Shown one piece after another: positions 45,360 to 57,063 of a stretch of 64,000 bases of DNA. Every line of letters begins with the position of its first letter. Within the stretch, counting starts at the first letter, position 1. This stretch comes from Scenedesmus sp. ARA3 (taxonomy: Eukaryota > Chlorophyta > Chlorophyceae > Sphaeropleales > Scenedesmaceae), in assembly GCA_004335835.1 (NCBI GenBank), contig RWJK01000205.1:287-64286 (forward strand), in the 5' to 3' direction. Under the pieces are notes generated by a model that did not search any database, was not told the origin of the DNA, and saw nothing but the letters and a program-made list of their open reading frames with translations. The position numbers and the translations under genes were made by a program.

Positions 45360-45460
45360 AGGCTGCTGCATACATGCTGCTGCCCACCAGTGACTCGTTC
45401 CAGTTTACAACAGACACTACGCTCTTTTGTACACAAACGCTCTCAATACAACCAACAACC

Positions 45461-47797
45461 ATGTTCTCTCGGATTGCTTCCCTTTTCTCGACAAAGCAGC
45501 AGCCTGGCCCTGTGGCCAGAGCTGCCTGCACAACCTCTCGGACTGGCTTCACACTACATTCATGCTTCATATTCATTGCCTTGGCCTTGTGCCTGGGCGC
45601 CGCTGTCCTCACCTTATCCACCTACGCCAGTCCCAGCCATGCCACGGCATGGCTTCCCCAGCTCAAGTCATGCCTCATCACCTGTGCCTGGACGCTCTTT
45701 GCCATCATCGCAGCGTATTGCAGCAGAATGGCGGCAGCGTCCAAGGCCCCCTTTTCTTCATCAAACATCCCGCGCAAAGTGGAGCAGCAGCTGCTTGCCG
45801 AAACCACGCAAAACAAGCAAGACATTGGCAGCGCACAGCAGCATGCTCCTGAAAACGGCTCAAGCTCAAGCTATGATGCCAAGCAAACCCGCAGCAGGTG
45901 AGGACCAGGCTGGCAGGTGTCGCACTGCACGGCATCATCGAGCGGGAAGCAGCAGCGGCATTCGTTGTTGCTCTGTATTGCGGAACACCCAGGACTACTA
46001 GCAAAACATGCATCACATGGTTGCTTAGCGCTTTCTAAGGGCTTGAAGAAAGCGTTTGTAAGCAAAGTGTGCACTGCACTCTTCCCGTACAGCAGCAGCA
46101 CAGCTGTGAATGGTTCACCCAGGCTGCAACACACAGCCAACTCATCCACATATGCAGCTGCATGACCGCTACCCTGTTTTCAGCACCTCCTCACTGGCTT
46201 GTGCTGATTGCTGCCCCTGCAATCCTGCTGCTCCCTGCAGTGTGCCTGCTGACGTCGACACCAAGGCCACCACCTGCCCCGACACACCCAAGCACAAATC
46301 CGAAGCCAAGGGCACCACAGGCCAAACATCACCAGCAGCAGCACCAGCAGCACCCTGCAGCAGCGCCAAAAGCGCAGCAGCATCCGGCAGCTTGTACCCT
46401 GCAGCAAGCAACGACAAAGACAACGATGATGCCACCAACGCAGCAGACACAGCAGCAGCGGAGGCGTTAGAGCGCATCAATGCCAAGGCCGCAGCACCAA
46501 GCAGCACTGCCAGCAAGGCCCCTGCCAAGCCCCTGAGCATCAACGCTGCCAGCAACTGTAGCATCAGCCTCCTGCAGCATGGCAGCAGCAGCAACAGCAG
46601 CTTCCTGCAGCGTGGCAGCAGCAGCAGCAGCTTCCTGCAGCGTGGCAGCTGTGCAAGTGCGAACAAGCCCATGGCGCTGCTGTCTCTGCAGCAGCCAACA
46701 AGCGCAACTGCCACGAAGCATGCTTACACCTACAACACCAGCAGCAGCCCAGCAGCCCAGCAGCAGCAGCAGCAGCAGCACCTTCCGGCAGCGCAGGCCT
46801 GCAGCGCGCAGTGCTGTGCATGCCCAGGGCCCCTCCCTCCCTGTTTGTAGGCATGCCTGCTGCGCGCCCTGAAGTCAACGCGTGCAGTGGCCTGCCACCT
46901 TTCAGCTACGGGCAGCTACTGCAGATTAGCCAAGCCCAGGCAGCTGAGATCAGAGCCCTCAAGGCAGGGCAGGCACGCCAGGCAGCTGAGATCAAAGCAC
47001 TCAAGGCAGACAATGCAGCGCTCAAGGCAGACAAGGCAGCAGCAACAGGCCAGGCAGCGCTCATCACCAAGCTGCGGGCTGACCAAGCTGCCATGGGTGC
47101 AACCAACGCCAGCCAGGCAGCAACCATCGGCAGCCTCACCGGAGAGGTTGGCACCCTGAAGGGGCAGCTTGCCAGTTCCGTGTTTAATGCTGCCAAGTAT
47201 CAGGCAGCATACGAGGCGTTCAAGGACCTGGCACTGTCTAAGCATGAAGCAGCTGTGAAGGAGGCTGAGGAGGCGATTGAGCAGTGGGCAGTGCACACAG
47301 AGCAGCTGGAGCAGCAGGCAGCACAGGCAGCGCGGGAGAATGCAGCGCTGCGCAAGCGCTGCAATGAGCTCACTTCACGGCTCAGCAACCCGCCGCCGCC
47401 GCCGCCGCCGCCACGGCAGCAGCAGCAGCAGCAGCATGGCCTGGGTGATGTGCTGGGCAAGAGCGAGGCGCTGCTGGCAGAGTTCAACCAGCTGTCAGTC
47501 AACTACAGCCAGCTGCGCGAGCGCCTGCTGCGGCGCGACGCCACCATCGGCAGGCGCAACGCGACCATCAGCCAGTGCAACGCAGCCATTAATGAGCGCA
47601 ACGCAATCATCCGCACGCAGCGCGTTGAGCTGCACATGCTGCGCCCACTGCAGCAGCTGGCTCGCGGCAACGGCGCTGCAATAGCGGCGGAGGCGTCCAT
47701 GCGCCTGAGCGCCCACACCCGCCGCAGGGGCTCTGTTCCTTGGACCCCGCCCTGCAAGTCGCGCCTGTCTGTCTGCACCAAGGCGTCAGCGGGCTGA
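45461..47797 (+). CDS. Membrane-anchored coiled-coil protein, family not recognised
   Basis: Three exons (45461-45897, 46241-46810, 46906-47797) encode 632 residues. The second intron (46811-46905) was placed by phase and by a strong CCTTTCAG acceptor; without it the frame breaks. Two hydrophobic helices lie near the N-terminus (about 31-53, with FIFIALALCLGAAVL; and 68-88, with ITCAWTLFAIIAAYC). A Ser/Ala/Gln-rich linker contains SFLQRGSS repeated. Then comes a coiled coil (about 345-480) of repeated (A/R)-x-EI-x-ALKA units, a run of eight Pro (about 498), a poly-Gln tract, and a second helix of near-exact heptads (RRDATIG, RRNATIS, QCNAAIN, ERNAIIR; about 542-577). The protein is probably a tether at a membrane with a long cytosolic rod. 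I cannot name a family. Confidence 0.62.
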
Positions 47798-48860
47798 GTG
47801 TCTACTACTACTGCTGTGTGGTGCGAGGCAGCCTGGCTGGGAGACGCCCTGACCAGGCTGTGGCAGAAGGGTGTGTGGGGAGGTGGTGGGTGCGGGGACA
47901 GAAGATGCACTTGCCTTGCCTTGCCTACCACTGCTTGCTGCACTGACATGCTCACGTGTGCTGTCTGGATATTGGATGAGGGGGATGTCCCCCAACGGGC
48001 AGAGGTGCACGCAACACCGCACCTCTGCCAGCTGTGTCAAGAAAGATGCCGCTGGCACGCTGCCAGAACAGCACAGCACAAACATGACAAAACCAAAAAG
48101 CCGTACATGCCAGGCAACTGTGCAGATGTCAGCACAGCAGTCATGCAGTCAATGCAGCTGAGATTGCAAACCAAAAAACACAAACAAAAAACAAAAAACA
48201 GGAAAGTACAGCTGACAAGGCAAACAGCTGAAAAGGCATCATCAGAAGCAGCAGACCTGAGCAGCTGCAACACTGGCAGTCAGCATCAACATCTTGGTAG
48301 GTACACCAGTGCCAGCTTGATTGTGCCTGTGCTAAGCATGCCTGATGTGTGCTTGCATGCTGCCTGCATGTTGCATGCATGTACAACACCCAAACTTCAA
48401 GGGCGTGTGGTGAAAAGTCAGGGGCTTCGGGGAGGTTGCGTTGTTAAGTGGCATGTTCCCAGTAAAACCAATTGGTGTTCGCAAGCCTCCCCTACCCCAA
48501 TCACGACCAGCACACCAGCGGGTCTGCCTTAGGGCGGGCCTGCAGCAGCTCGGGTCCTGGTGTGAGCAGCGTCCCCGCGCGCAGACCTGGGCACCACCCC
48601 TTGCTGCTGCTTACAGCAAGCCAGCAGCAGCATGGTAGCCCTCGAGGCATCATATGTGCTGTGCTGGGCAGCAAGGCATGTCCTTGCTGTGGGTGGTGGC
48701 GAGTCTCAGCTCACAACAACATATACACAAGAGGTACGGCAGTGTTTAGGTCAGGTCAGGCCAGGCCAGGTCAGGTGAGGTCAGCAGCAGAACCAGTGCC
48801 GAAATAGGCTGATGATTGCGGCAGTGATAGCTAGCATTATATACCAAGCAACTTCACAGC
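47798..48860. other. Intergenic stretch with a pentanucleotide repeat
   Basis: No exon chain was found. At 48748-48784 an imperfect AGGTC-type pentanucleotide repeat (AGGTC, AGGCC, AGGTG) runs for about seven units. The first part is probably the 3' UTR of the coiled-coil gene. Confidence 0.45.
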
Positions 48861-49560
48861 CTAGATGTAAAACGCAGATCCATGCACGTGTGGGTACTGT
48901 AGAATAAGGACGAAGCCCATCAACAATAGTAAATTTGAAGCTAATTCCAGCAAATCACAGCAATCGCCAGTAGATCTGGACCCAATGCCTCCTGCGGCAC
49001 TAGTCATCTCAGGTCTTCTCAGGACAGCAAAAACAACCGGAGTAAGAACCAAAACTACTGCCGTTGTCAGATTGTAACAGCACAGAAGCGTATCAAAGAA
49101 TTCTTTGCTCACAACAACATGGTGCGCCCACCAGAGGTGGGTAACCTGGCTCCGCTCAGTGGTCTGAGCCAAGCGTGGGTTCAAGTACCACCGGAGCCGT
49201 GACAGCTCCTCCTGCAAGGATATCCGTCAGTTTAGGTCCGGTGAGTTCATGCCAGCTGTACACTAGGCGTAAAATCCCACAGCATAAACTAGATGCGAAA
49301 CCCCACAGCAGTGTAAACTAACAAGAAAGCCAAGCTGTCGACATGTCCTGGATCAGCAGAGGCATGCACAAGCGCGATGAACTAGCTTTAAGGTGTGCGC
49401 CCATCCACAGAAACGCACACAGCCGAGTTGAACTTGCCACGCGTGGCCTGGCCGCAGCAACTATGAAAGCCTGAAGGCACCAATGCGAGTACCGGGAATC
49501 TGCGCAGCAGCGGCCGCAAGTCCTGCTCGGCTGCCAAATCCCCCGTGGCCTAACAAATAA
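48861..49560 (-). CDS. Weak candidate gene, two hydrophobic segments, no family
   Basis: A minus-strand exon 48861-49214 follows a good acceptor (TTGCAG) and reads about 117 residues: EELSRLRWYLNPRLAQ, then two hydrophobic stretches (TTAVVLVLTPVVFAVL and LASNLLLLMGFVLILQY), ending GSAFYI. An upstream exon after a TTTGTTAG acceptor near 49551 reads DLAAEQDLRPLLRRFPVLAL and could join it through a weak GTGTGC donor. The composition is richer in A and T and lacks the CAG tracts of neighbouring genes. The frame overlaps a tRNA-like fold on the plus strand (49148-49198), so it may be chance. Confidence 0.25.
49148..49198 (+). other. 51-nt tRNA-like fold lacking an anticodon arm
   Basis: A 7-bp acceptor-like stem pairs GGCTCCG (49148-49154) with CGGAGCC (49192-49198). 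Inside are a D-arm-like hairpin, CTCA/TGAG with loop GTGGTC (49155-49168), and a T-arm-like hairpin, GTGG/CCAC with loop GTTCAAGTA (49175-49191). GCTCAGTGG and GGTTCAAGTACC resemble Pol III A and B boxes. There is no anticodon arm, so it is not a standard tRNA. Just upstream, CCCACC-AGA-GGTGGG forms a perfect 6-bp hairpin (about 49127-49141). Confidence 0.45.
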
Positions 49561-51093
49561 ATAACACGGTAAGTATCTAGCTATACATATAGCCCAGCGG
49601 TTACGTAGCGTCACAAGCACTTCGACCGGATCAATCCGCGAGCTTGTTTTCGTCACGATACTAGTCGGGTAGACACATCGCTGGCTCGAACATGCAAATG
49701 CAAATGTGTCTATGGATCAAATGTATACATCTGATTAGGTACTGCAGCACTGGCGTGCCAGCTTCCCCGCTTGTAATTCCCGCCCTTTCCACATCCTTGT
49801 TGCCACCACTACAAAAACTACCTTGGCTGATGCTGGACCCTACCTGCCTCTATATTGCCTTGTGTCTTTTGCCAGTCGAGGTTCAGAATGCCTTTCCCTC
49901 CTCTCCACACACCTTCACCCCCACCCCCAAACACACATGGTATCAGCATACTGACGAGAATAGGCTGCTCCTAGCCAAGCCGCTTGGCGGCAGCAGCAGC
50001 GGCAGCAGCAGCAGCGGCGCCACGTACCCTGCATTTACAAACGATTCGTCATCATTCAAACTTCCTTGAGGTACTAGCCGGACAATGTGACACCTGGTAT
50101 GACCTGAAATGACGAGTCAGCACAGCCAGAAGCAAACCGATCGAATATTGAAAGTGGGACGAGTCACATCAAGCACCTTCACCATCAGCAGTTTCTGTCT
50201 GCAGCATTGTGCAGCACAATCACAAGGCGAATTAAACTGACAGTCTGACCTGCAGGTCAACAGAGAACACCTCTAGGGACACAAGCCGGCTTGTGCAACA
50301 CACATGCATGCTACACTGCCAACTACGCTCCACGCCCCTGTGCTGCAGACGAGTCAGTCAACTATCTAGCAGTCAGATCTACACACAGCATGATCATGGG
50401 AGAGAAGGCAATGCTCGGCGCACCAAGCAGAAGAAGATAGATGAATTATGGTGATGATCATGAGGGCGTCAAAGCATGCACAAACTACCTAATCAGTTGC
50501 CAAGCGGTTCCAATTTAACATACAGCCCAGCAGCCATGGCTACAATACACTACCGCTCAATGCCGTCTTGTGAGCACGAAGCAGGTGCACACAACAGCCT
50601 GTTAACTTGCACACGATTGCAATCTCTCTGTCAACGACAGCAGCAGCACTGCGCCACACTGCACAAAGCAGCGATGATTGATGCTTCAGTTCACACCCAG
50701 GTCATCGCCTGCGTCTCCACCAAGCAATTGCACGTGACACACAACACAAACACAGCAGGTGCCGTGTTGCGTGCGACGAGTCCCAGCCTTGAAGCTTGCC
50801 GCACAACTCATAACCAACAACTTGCGGCTTTATGCCATGGCGCAATGCCTGCGATTGGCAGCACGCTGTTGCCAAGCAGTAGTTGCACGCTTGCTTTGAT
50901 GGGCCCGCCAAGCGCCCGGCCACCTCACTCTTCAAACACCACCCCAACACACAAGACACAGCCACACAGAAGAGTGTGCATCACGCTCGGACTCTCGCAC
51001 AAATGCTCAACTGCAACCCACTACAGCCACATTCCACAACCATAGTATGGGCCATCCAACAATCGGTTCTGCAAAGCAGTGCACATGTCACAC
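49561..51093. other. Stretch without a supported gene
   Basis: It lies between the weak candidate gene and the VIT stop. A plus-strand frame at 50476-51045 is open for 189 residues but is rich in His, Thr and Ser without domain-like order, and it is more likely the antisense of the VIT 3' region. Composition is richer in A and T than in the genes. Confidence 0.4.
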
Positions 51094-53261
51094 TCACGCA
51101 GCCATCTTGAAGCTCGGCCCAGCCACAGCAGCAAAAGCAGCACCGATCGCATACGTCACCCCCATGGCAATTAGGCCGCCGATCAGCACCCTCAGCGCGC
51201 CCTTGCTGACCTTGGCACCCCCCAGTGAGGCTCCCAGGCCGCCAAACAGCACCAGCGCTGCTGCAGACACCAGGACCACTGAGATGATGCGCATGCGCCA
51301 GTCACCGATGAACGCGCCGGCCAGCAGCGGTAAGCCAGCACCCATCGAGAAGGCCACGGCAGACGTCCAGGAGGCCTGTGCAACGCAGCAATGGAAGGCA
51401 GCGCAGGAAGGGAGGTGCAGGCATCGGTCAGTGGCTGCAAGATGTGGCGCGCGAGAGGCAAGCAGGCGGGCAGACATGCAGGAGGCAGCAGCTGGCGGCA
51501 GGTTGGGTCGCACAACGCTGCAGCTGTCTTTCCTGCAACACATAATACTGCAGCTCACGGCAACACATAATACTGCAGCTCACGGCCACTGCTGGAAGCA
51601 GGCGCGGCGCTGTTGAAGGGGTGACAGCTGCGGGGACGCCACACCTGTTTGGGCCGCCGGGAGCCTCACCTGCAGCGGGTTGGCCAGCTCGTGAAGGTCG
51701 ATGCCCAGCGCACATGCAGGCAGGCAGGCGTGACACTTTATGCTTTGTTACTTTGTTATATCAGCCTCACCTGCAGCGGGTTGGCCAGCTCGTCAAGGTC
51801 AATGCCCAGCTCGTCGCGTGCGTGTGCGCGCAGCACATCCTTGTCGGTCAGCTCCTGCGCCACTGCACGCGCCAGCGGCTCCGACAGGCCGCGGTCAACG
51901 TAGATCTGCACCTGCAGCAGCAGCAGAAGCAGCAGCAGAGGAGGAGTGTGCATACAGCCCGGTCAGCACAATACGGAAATGCTAGAGGACAAGAGCGGCG
52001 TGCACACATCCCCACACCGCCGCTTCACCGCCCCAGGCCAACATGCCCCACCAGCCACATGCACAATGACTGCTGTCACAGAAGCCAGCACAGCCGAAGC
52101 TAGCGCAGCAGACTGCAAACACACACAACAGCAACACGCAGCGCAGGCAGCAGGCTGCTCACCAGCTCCTCAAACTCGCGCTGCCGCGCCTCCGGCCCCT
52201 TGAGCTGCTCCAGGCGCTCCTTCTCAATGTCTGCCTCCTCTGCGTCCTTCTGGCTGCTCACGCTGATGTACTCGCCTGCAGCCCAACACGTCACAGTGTG
52301 CATCAGGCACAACACAATGCACACGTGAGCGACAGGCTGAGGAGACGGCTCCTGTTTGTGCTATGCGCTCGTGAGAGCTAGGCTGCGGCATGCGCGCACT
52401 CCAGGCACAGCGCAATGCACGCGTGAGCAAAAACAAAAGGCACGCCCCGAGCACGCACTGTGCCCTTGTGAGAGCTGGGCGTGCTTAGCCGAGTGCTGGC
52501 CCAGCCAGTGGCAGCCTGGCATCAGCGCAACTAGAAGTGCAGAGTTGCATAGCACATGACACCTGCAGTGTGTACAGTGCTTCTGGGGGTAGCATGCGCC
52601 GCACATACACCTGCCGTCGTCAACTGCACTGTCAGCACTCGCTGCACTGTCAATCCACGCGCCAAATCCATGCACTCACCGGCAGCCATGGACAGCGCTC
52701 CAGCCACCAGGCCTGCAATGCCTGCCAGCTGCATGGCGTGCAGGCTGTCAGCGCCCGCGCCCACGCCCAGCATCAGTGAGGCTGTGCTGACGAGGCCATC
52801 GTTGGCACCCAGAACAAACGCACGCAGCCACGGCGCACGGTGGCTGGGGACAGCAGTAGCAACAAGGACGTGGCAGGCAGGGACAGCAAGTCAGCAGAGC
52901 GCGAGAGGTGCTGACGCAACAAATGCAGTGAGTGGTTGCTGGTCATGTGTGATGGCCTGTAATGCAGCAGAACAAACGTAGTGCTCAATGCAGCAGTAGC
53001 CTTGCGCGCACTTTGCATTGAACAGGCTGCCAGATACTTGCTGCTGCTGCTGCCACTGCTGTGCCTGGCTAGCAGCACTCACCTGTAGTGCACGTGCTCG
53101 TCGTTGTCACTGCTGCAGGACGCCGGCGTGGTTGGCAGTTCCTGGTCCCGCTGCTGCTGTGGTGCCTCCACGTCAGCAGTGTGGGCATGGTGCTGCTGCT
53201 GCTGCTGCTGCTGCTGCTCCTTTGCCATCAGTTGCGCATCAGCCATGTGATGGTGGTGCAT
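51094..53261 (-). CDS. VIT/CCC1-family iron or manganese transporter
   Basis: Five exons (53083-53261, 52680-52843, 52163-52275, 51771-51911, 51094-51375) encode 292 residues with consistent phases. A His- and Gln-rich N-terminus (MHHHHMADAQ) precedes the family signature SHRAPWLRAFVLGANDGLVS in TM1. TM2 follows (LAGIAGLVAGALSMAAGEYI), then the cytosolic Glu-rich helical metal-binding segment (SVSSQKDAEEADIEKERLEQ through DKDVLRAHARDELGID), and TM3-TM5 (for example GAGLPLLAGAFIGDW and GGLIAMGVTYAIGAAF). Members move Fe2+ or Mn2+ from cytosol into the vacuole or acidocalcisome in exchange for protons; which metal is used here cannot be read from sequence. The N-terminal His cluster could also bind metal. 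A copy of the exon-4 end lies in the next intron (51662-51709). Confidence 0.92.
51662..51709 (-). repeat. Intronic copy of the 3' end of VIT exon 4, with its donor
   Basis: Forty-eight bases match 51763-51810 with two mismatches. On the minus strand this is the last 40 bases of exon 4 (ending CCGCTGCAG) plus the GTGAGGCT donor. The copy is about 100 bases downstream in the intron and keeps the donor. Confidence 0.93.
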
Positions 53262-54751
53262 CGTTCCGCTGATGTAGAAACCTGTGGGCACGTAAACAGT
53301 AAGCGTGAGCGCCCTGCACTGCATGTTCCTGTAGGCGCTGAGCACAGGGCATCATGGTGGGGCACCACAGCAACACGTGCTGCCAAAATGTCGCATGCAC
53401 ACATGCAGCGAAACAAAAGCAGCTATATTGTTGTCTTCTGAGAGTCGGGGCCGGGGAGCAACGTCACTGCGTTGAATGCGGAAGCTACAAGCGAGTATGC
53501 CTCGTCACTGCCTGGCGTGCAAGCCACAAACAGCACCGACAAGCATGTGGCATGTCGATCTCACCTTCGTAAGGTCGAGTGGCAGATCTGCCGCTTGCAG
53601 GCAGCTCAGCCTGACCGATGGTGTGGGTTGCGAGAACTTGTGGTGCTTAGGCGCTGTCGTTGGGCTCGGCTGCGATGTGCGGCAAGATTGTATCGCCAAT
53701 GGGCATAGTTGGAGGGTCCTGAAGTGGAATTGGAGCTGCATTGTGCCGGCCATATCGTTTGTAGCCATTTGCGGGCCTTGGAGTTGTGTGTTGAACCGCA
53801 AGACCTTGCTGCACGATCTTGCAGCCATAAACGAGTACGAAGGTATCATCTCGCAGCACGCAATGAGAAGCAGCTTGTTTGAACAGGTGTTACGGCACAC
53901 GCCTTCCACACGCCCACCAAATGCAGTGTCGGCAAACGTTTCTCTGACTGCGCTAAATTCGTTTTATGCGCTTACTGACAATACGTGTGGGGTGACAAGG
54001 CTGGGAAAGTTAGGATTATGCCTGAAGTCCATCGCTGGCCGGGACCGGCAGTGCGTGCTCAGTCCATCCCCGTCAATCGCTTGCGCGGCTTGTCCAGTTT
54101 TACCGAAAGGATGGAGGTTTAGTTTGCCTTTGTGCCTCAGCCTGATGCTCCAGCCCCTATTCTGTGCAACTGCAAATTTGATATCTGAGATAGCAGTACT
54201 GCCAGTGGCAAGGCTGAAACATGGTGCACCCTCACTGTATAAAGAAAGTTGCCGATTGCATTCATTACAAGCATAAGCATGATGCAACATAATCACTGTC
54301 GTAAGAGTTGCAGGAGTTGCAGGAAAAAAGTATCGCTCACTGCCCTCCGCAGCCGTGTTGGATCACCAGCGGTGTGCTGCTGGTGACACATCCAAAGGTA
54401 AGCCAGCCAACCCTGTTGGCTGCTCAGCCTGGCACTGCTTATCAACATCCACTCAGCTCTAACCGCAACCTTTGGACGACCCAATGCGCAACCCAGAAAC
54501 CAGCTCAGCTCATTGCCAACAACGCTGTTCACAGATATTTGGTGATGGTGTGCGCCATACACAACGGCACGTCTGTTACACCCACACCGCAGTAGCAACT
54601 GCCTCTCTCTCAGCAACTGAGTACTGGCTAGCAGCCGTCAAGCTGCCGCCGTGAACACCCTAAGCACAGAGGTGGCAAGTTCATGTGTCACAAGTCCAGG
54701 CTCACCCAGGCTCGTGCAACAGCAAGCAGCTAGCCACTGTCACCATGCTTG
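53262..54751. other. Stretch without a certain gene between VIT and MenA
   Basis: The VIT 5' UTR and promoter and the MenA 3' UTR must lie here; TTACA at 54576-54580 (TGTAA, minus) suits MenA. A plus-strand frame at about 53476-54276 is open for 266 residues with even composition and no CAG bias, but it has no recognised domain and no clear ATG context. Confidence 0.4.
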
Positions 54752-57017
54752 CTAGCTGATGAGCAGGCCCGCCACCAGGCTCAGGCCCATGGCAACATGC
54801 CAGCGCACGCCAAACTTCTTCAGCGGCGCGATCTGCGCAGGCACTGTGTGATTAGCAAACGCGTAGTCCAGCAGGCTCTTGGCGGCTGGCAGCGACAGCA
54901 GCAGGCAGCCCAGCAGCGGCGTGGGGCACACGCCAGCAGCAGCTGCTGCCAGCGCGATGAGGTAGGGCCCTGCCGTGGCAGCCAGCAGCACCTGCAGCAC
55001 GCAGCACAGCACAAACAAGATACGGTGAGTCTGCAGGGCAAACTGACGTGGCGGATGGAAGAGGGGCCAATGCTGCCGCTTGAGTCTCTGTCAGCATCGC
55101 ACCCACCGGCAGGCACCTCCTGCTCACTGCTGCCAAACACAAGGTCAACATCATGAATTTGTCCTTTGACAATCCCTGCTGAAGTCACCTGCACCACGCA
55201 GCCTGCCACACCATGATCTTCGTCGCCACATCAACTCGCTGTGCACAGCTGTTTGTTATTTTCCTAGCGGGATGTAAGCCCATGTTAACAAGCTCACCCC
55301 CCNNNNNNNNNNNCCTCACCTGGCAGGCTGCCTCCGTGCCCAGCCGCACCAGCGGCGACATCTTGCCCGCGCGGATGTCTCCCTGGATCTGGTGCCAGTG
55401 GCTGCAGAACAGGATGACCGTTGTGCTGATGCCCACCAGCACAGCCAGCAGGCCCACCAGCGGGCTCACGCCAGCAAACCAGCTGCTGACACCACTTGCT
55501 GCTGCTGCTGCTGCTGGTCCCGCTGCTGCTGCTGCAGCTGCAGTGGTGTGTGCTGGGCTGTGTGCGAGGTAGAATGCTGTGGTGGCCAGTGGCCCAAAGG
55601 CCATGAAGCACAGCGGCTCACCCAGCCCCTTGTAGCTGAACCTGCAGGGGCACACACACAGCACTTCGGTTGAACGCTTCCATCTGCTGTACATGCTACG
55701 AACTATGCAAATCCCCTGTCAACAGCCAACCGCACATGCACAGCGTCAGACCCAAGGGGTCACTGCACACACCCACGGGAGCGATGCAGGGTACTGCTGA
55801 GTGCAGCGCTGCTGAGAGGTACAGAACAAATGGCCGCGCCGCTGCCTAGAGACTTGCCAGCGCAAGCCAGAGCAGCTCCTCACAACGCTGCCACAGGCAG
55901 TAAACAATCAACTGAGTAAGCACTGGCGTTTGAGCCCGACAGTGAGCGACGGCGGGCACAGGCACTGCCTGACACTCACCAACTGAGCATTCCGGCCTAC
56001 CCCTGCATCACAGCTCCCTGCTGCCTGCACCACCCACCTAAATGGAGGGCCCTGATACACGTAGCCGCACACAATCGCTGCCCCAAGCATGTACAGCACG
56101 CGAGGGTCGTGTGCTGTGTTGATGTTGCCGGCCAGCAGCCCCAGGCCCGCAGCAAGAAACAGCTTGGCTGTGAGCAGCACGCCGTTGCGGTTGCCTGTGA
56201 GGTTGACGACTGACTCGTGCTTGTGCTCATCCACGCCAGTGGCAGCGTCAAAGGCGTCGTTGCTGCAGGCCAACGAACAGCAGGAAAGAGTGTCGAAAGC
56301 GCATCTGAGGACCAACAGAACCGCAGGCGACGAGCACGGTGGCAACCTACCACACACGCGCACGTGCAAGCCGCGAGACATCACTGGTGCCTGCACATCG
56401 TAGGAAAGTTGCTGTTTGCCTGTGACGCCCAAGCACCACAACATGTCGAAGCTGCTGCACAGGAGCATGACTGCAGTTGCTCCCTCTATGCACATGCGAC
56501 GTGATGCTTTCAGCAAGAGCTGCAGCAGCTGCTGCGGGCAAAGCTCGCATGCACTGCTGCAAGCTTGGGAGCTGTCACAATCACTGCCAGCAGTGCGGGT
56601 CTGGCACTGCTGGAAACCTTGTGCACGGAGGCCGCTTGCGGCCTGTAACACTGGTTGAGGCACTGCAGCTGCTGTAATTCATGCGGCAGTGCTGCTGCAG
56701 CAGCTGCAAACCCTCACCTCAGGTTGAGCCATGCAATGACGCAGATTGCCCCCAGCACCAGTGCCCCACACTGCGGCCACGCCACCACGCCGTGATGGAA
56801 CTTGGCAGCTGCTGCGCCAACCTGCAAACCACACACCAAGGCATACGTTCAACACATGATGCACTGTATGACATAAGCACCGATTCCTGGCTGTAGTGTG
56901 GTGTGTCTTCATCATATGGCTGCAGCCCGGGCATGCCCAGGTGTAGTTTGTGACGTGTACTGCGCATCAGCACTGCCGTCTAGGTTTGACAGTAGCAAAA
57001 GCAGCCTTGCAGCTGTC

Positions 57018-57063
<46 letters not shown>

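Larger units (their letters stand above)
42264..45460. other. Long stretch without a supported gene
   Basis: No exon chain was found on either strand in about 3.2 kb. It contains a (GT)n microsatellite at about 43430-43452 and, near its right end, the inverted repeat at 45327-45359. A TGTAA at 45018-45022 is the clearest plus-strand polyadenylation-like signal. The long distance from the stop at 42263 makes a simple 3' UTR unlikely, so an unannotated non-coding transcript or a decayed element are options. Confidence 0.4.

Noticed and set aside
46853..47797. Separate gene starting at the Met at 46853
   Set aside because: A 95-base GT-AG intron (46811-46905) with a strong acceptor joins the upstream frame in phase, so one gene is simpler than two overlapping ones.
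55113..55200. Extra MenA exon (minus, following an acceptor near 55197)
   Set aside because: The frame is open, but joining exon 55320-55641 directly to 54752-54991 is in phase and matches the family; the segment has no MenA-like sequence.
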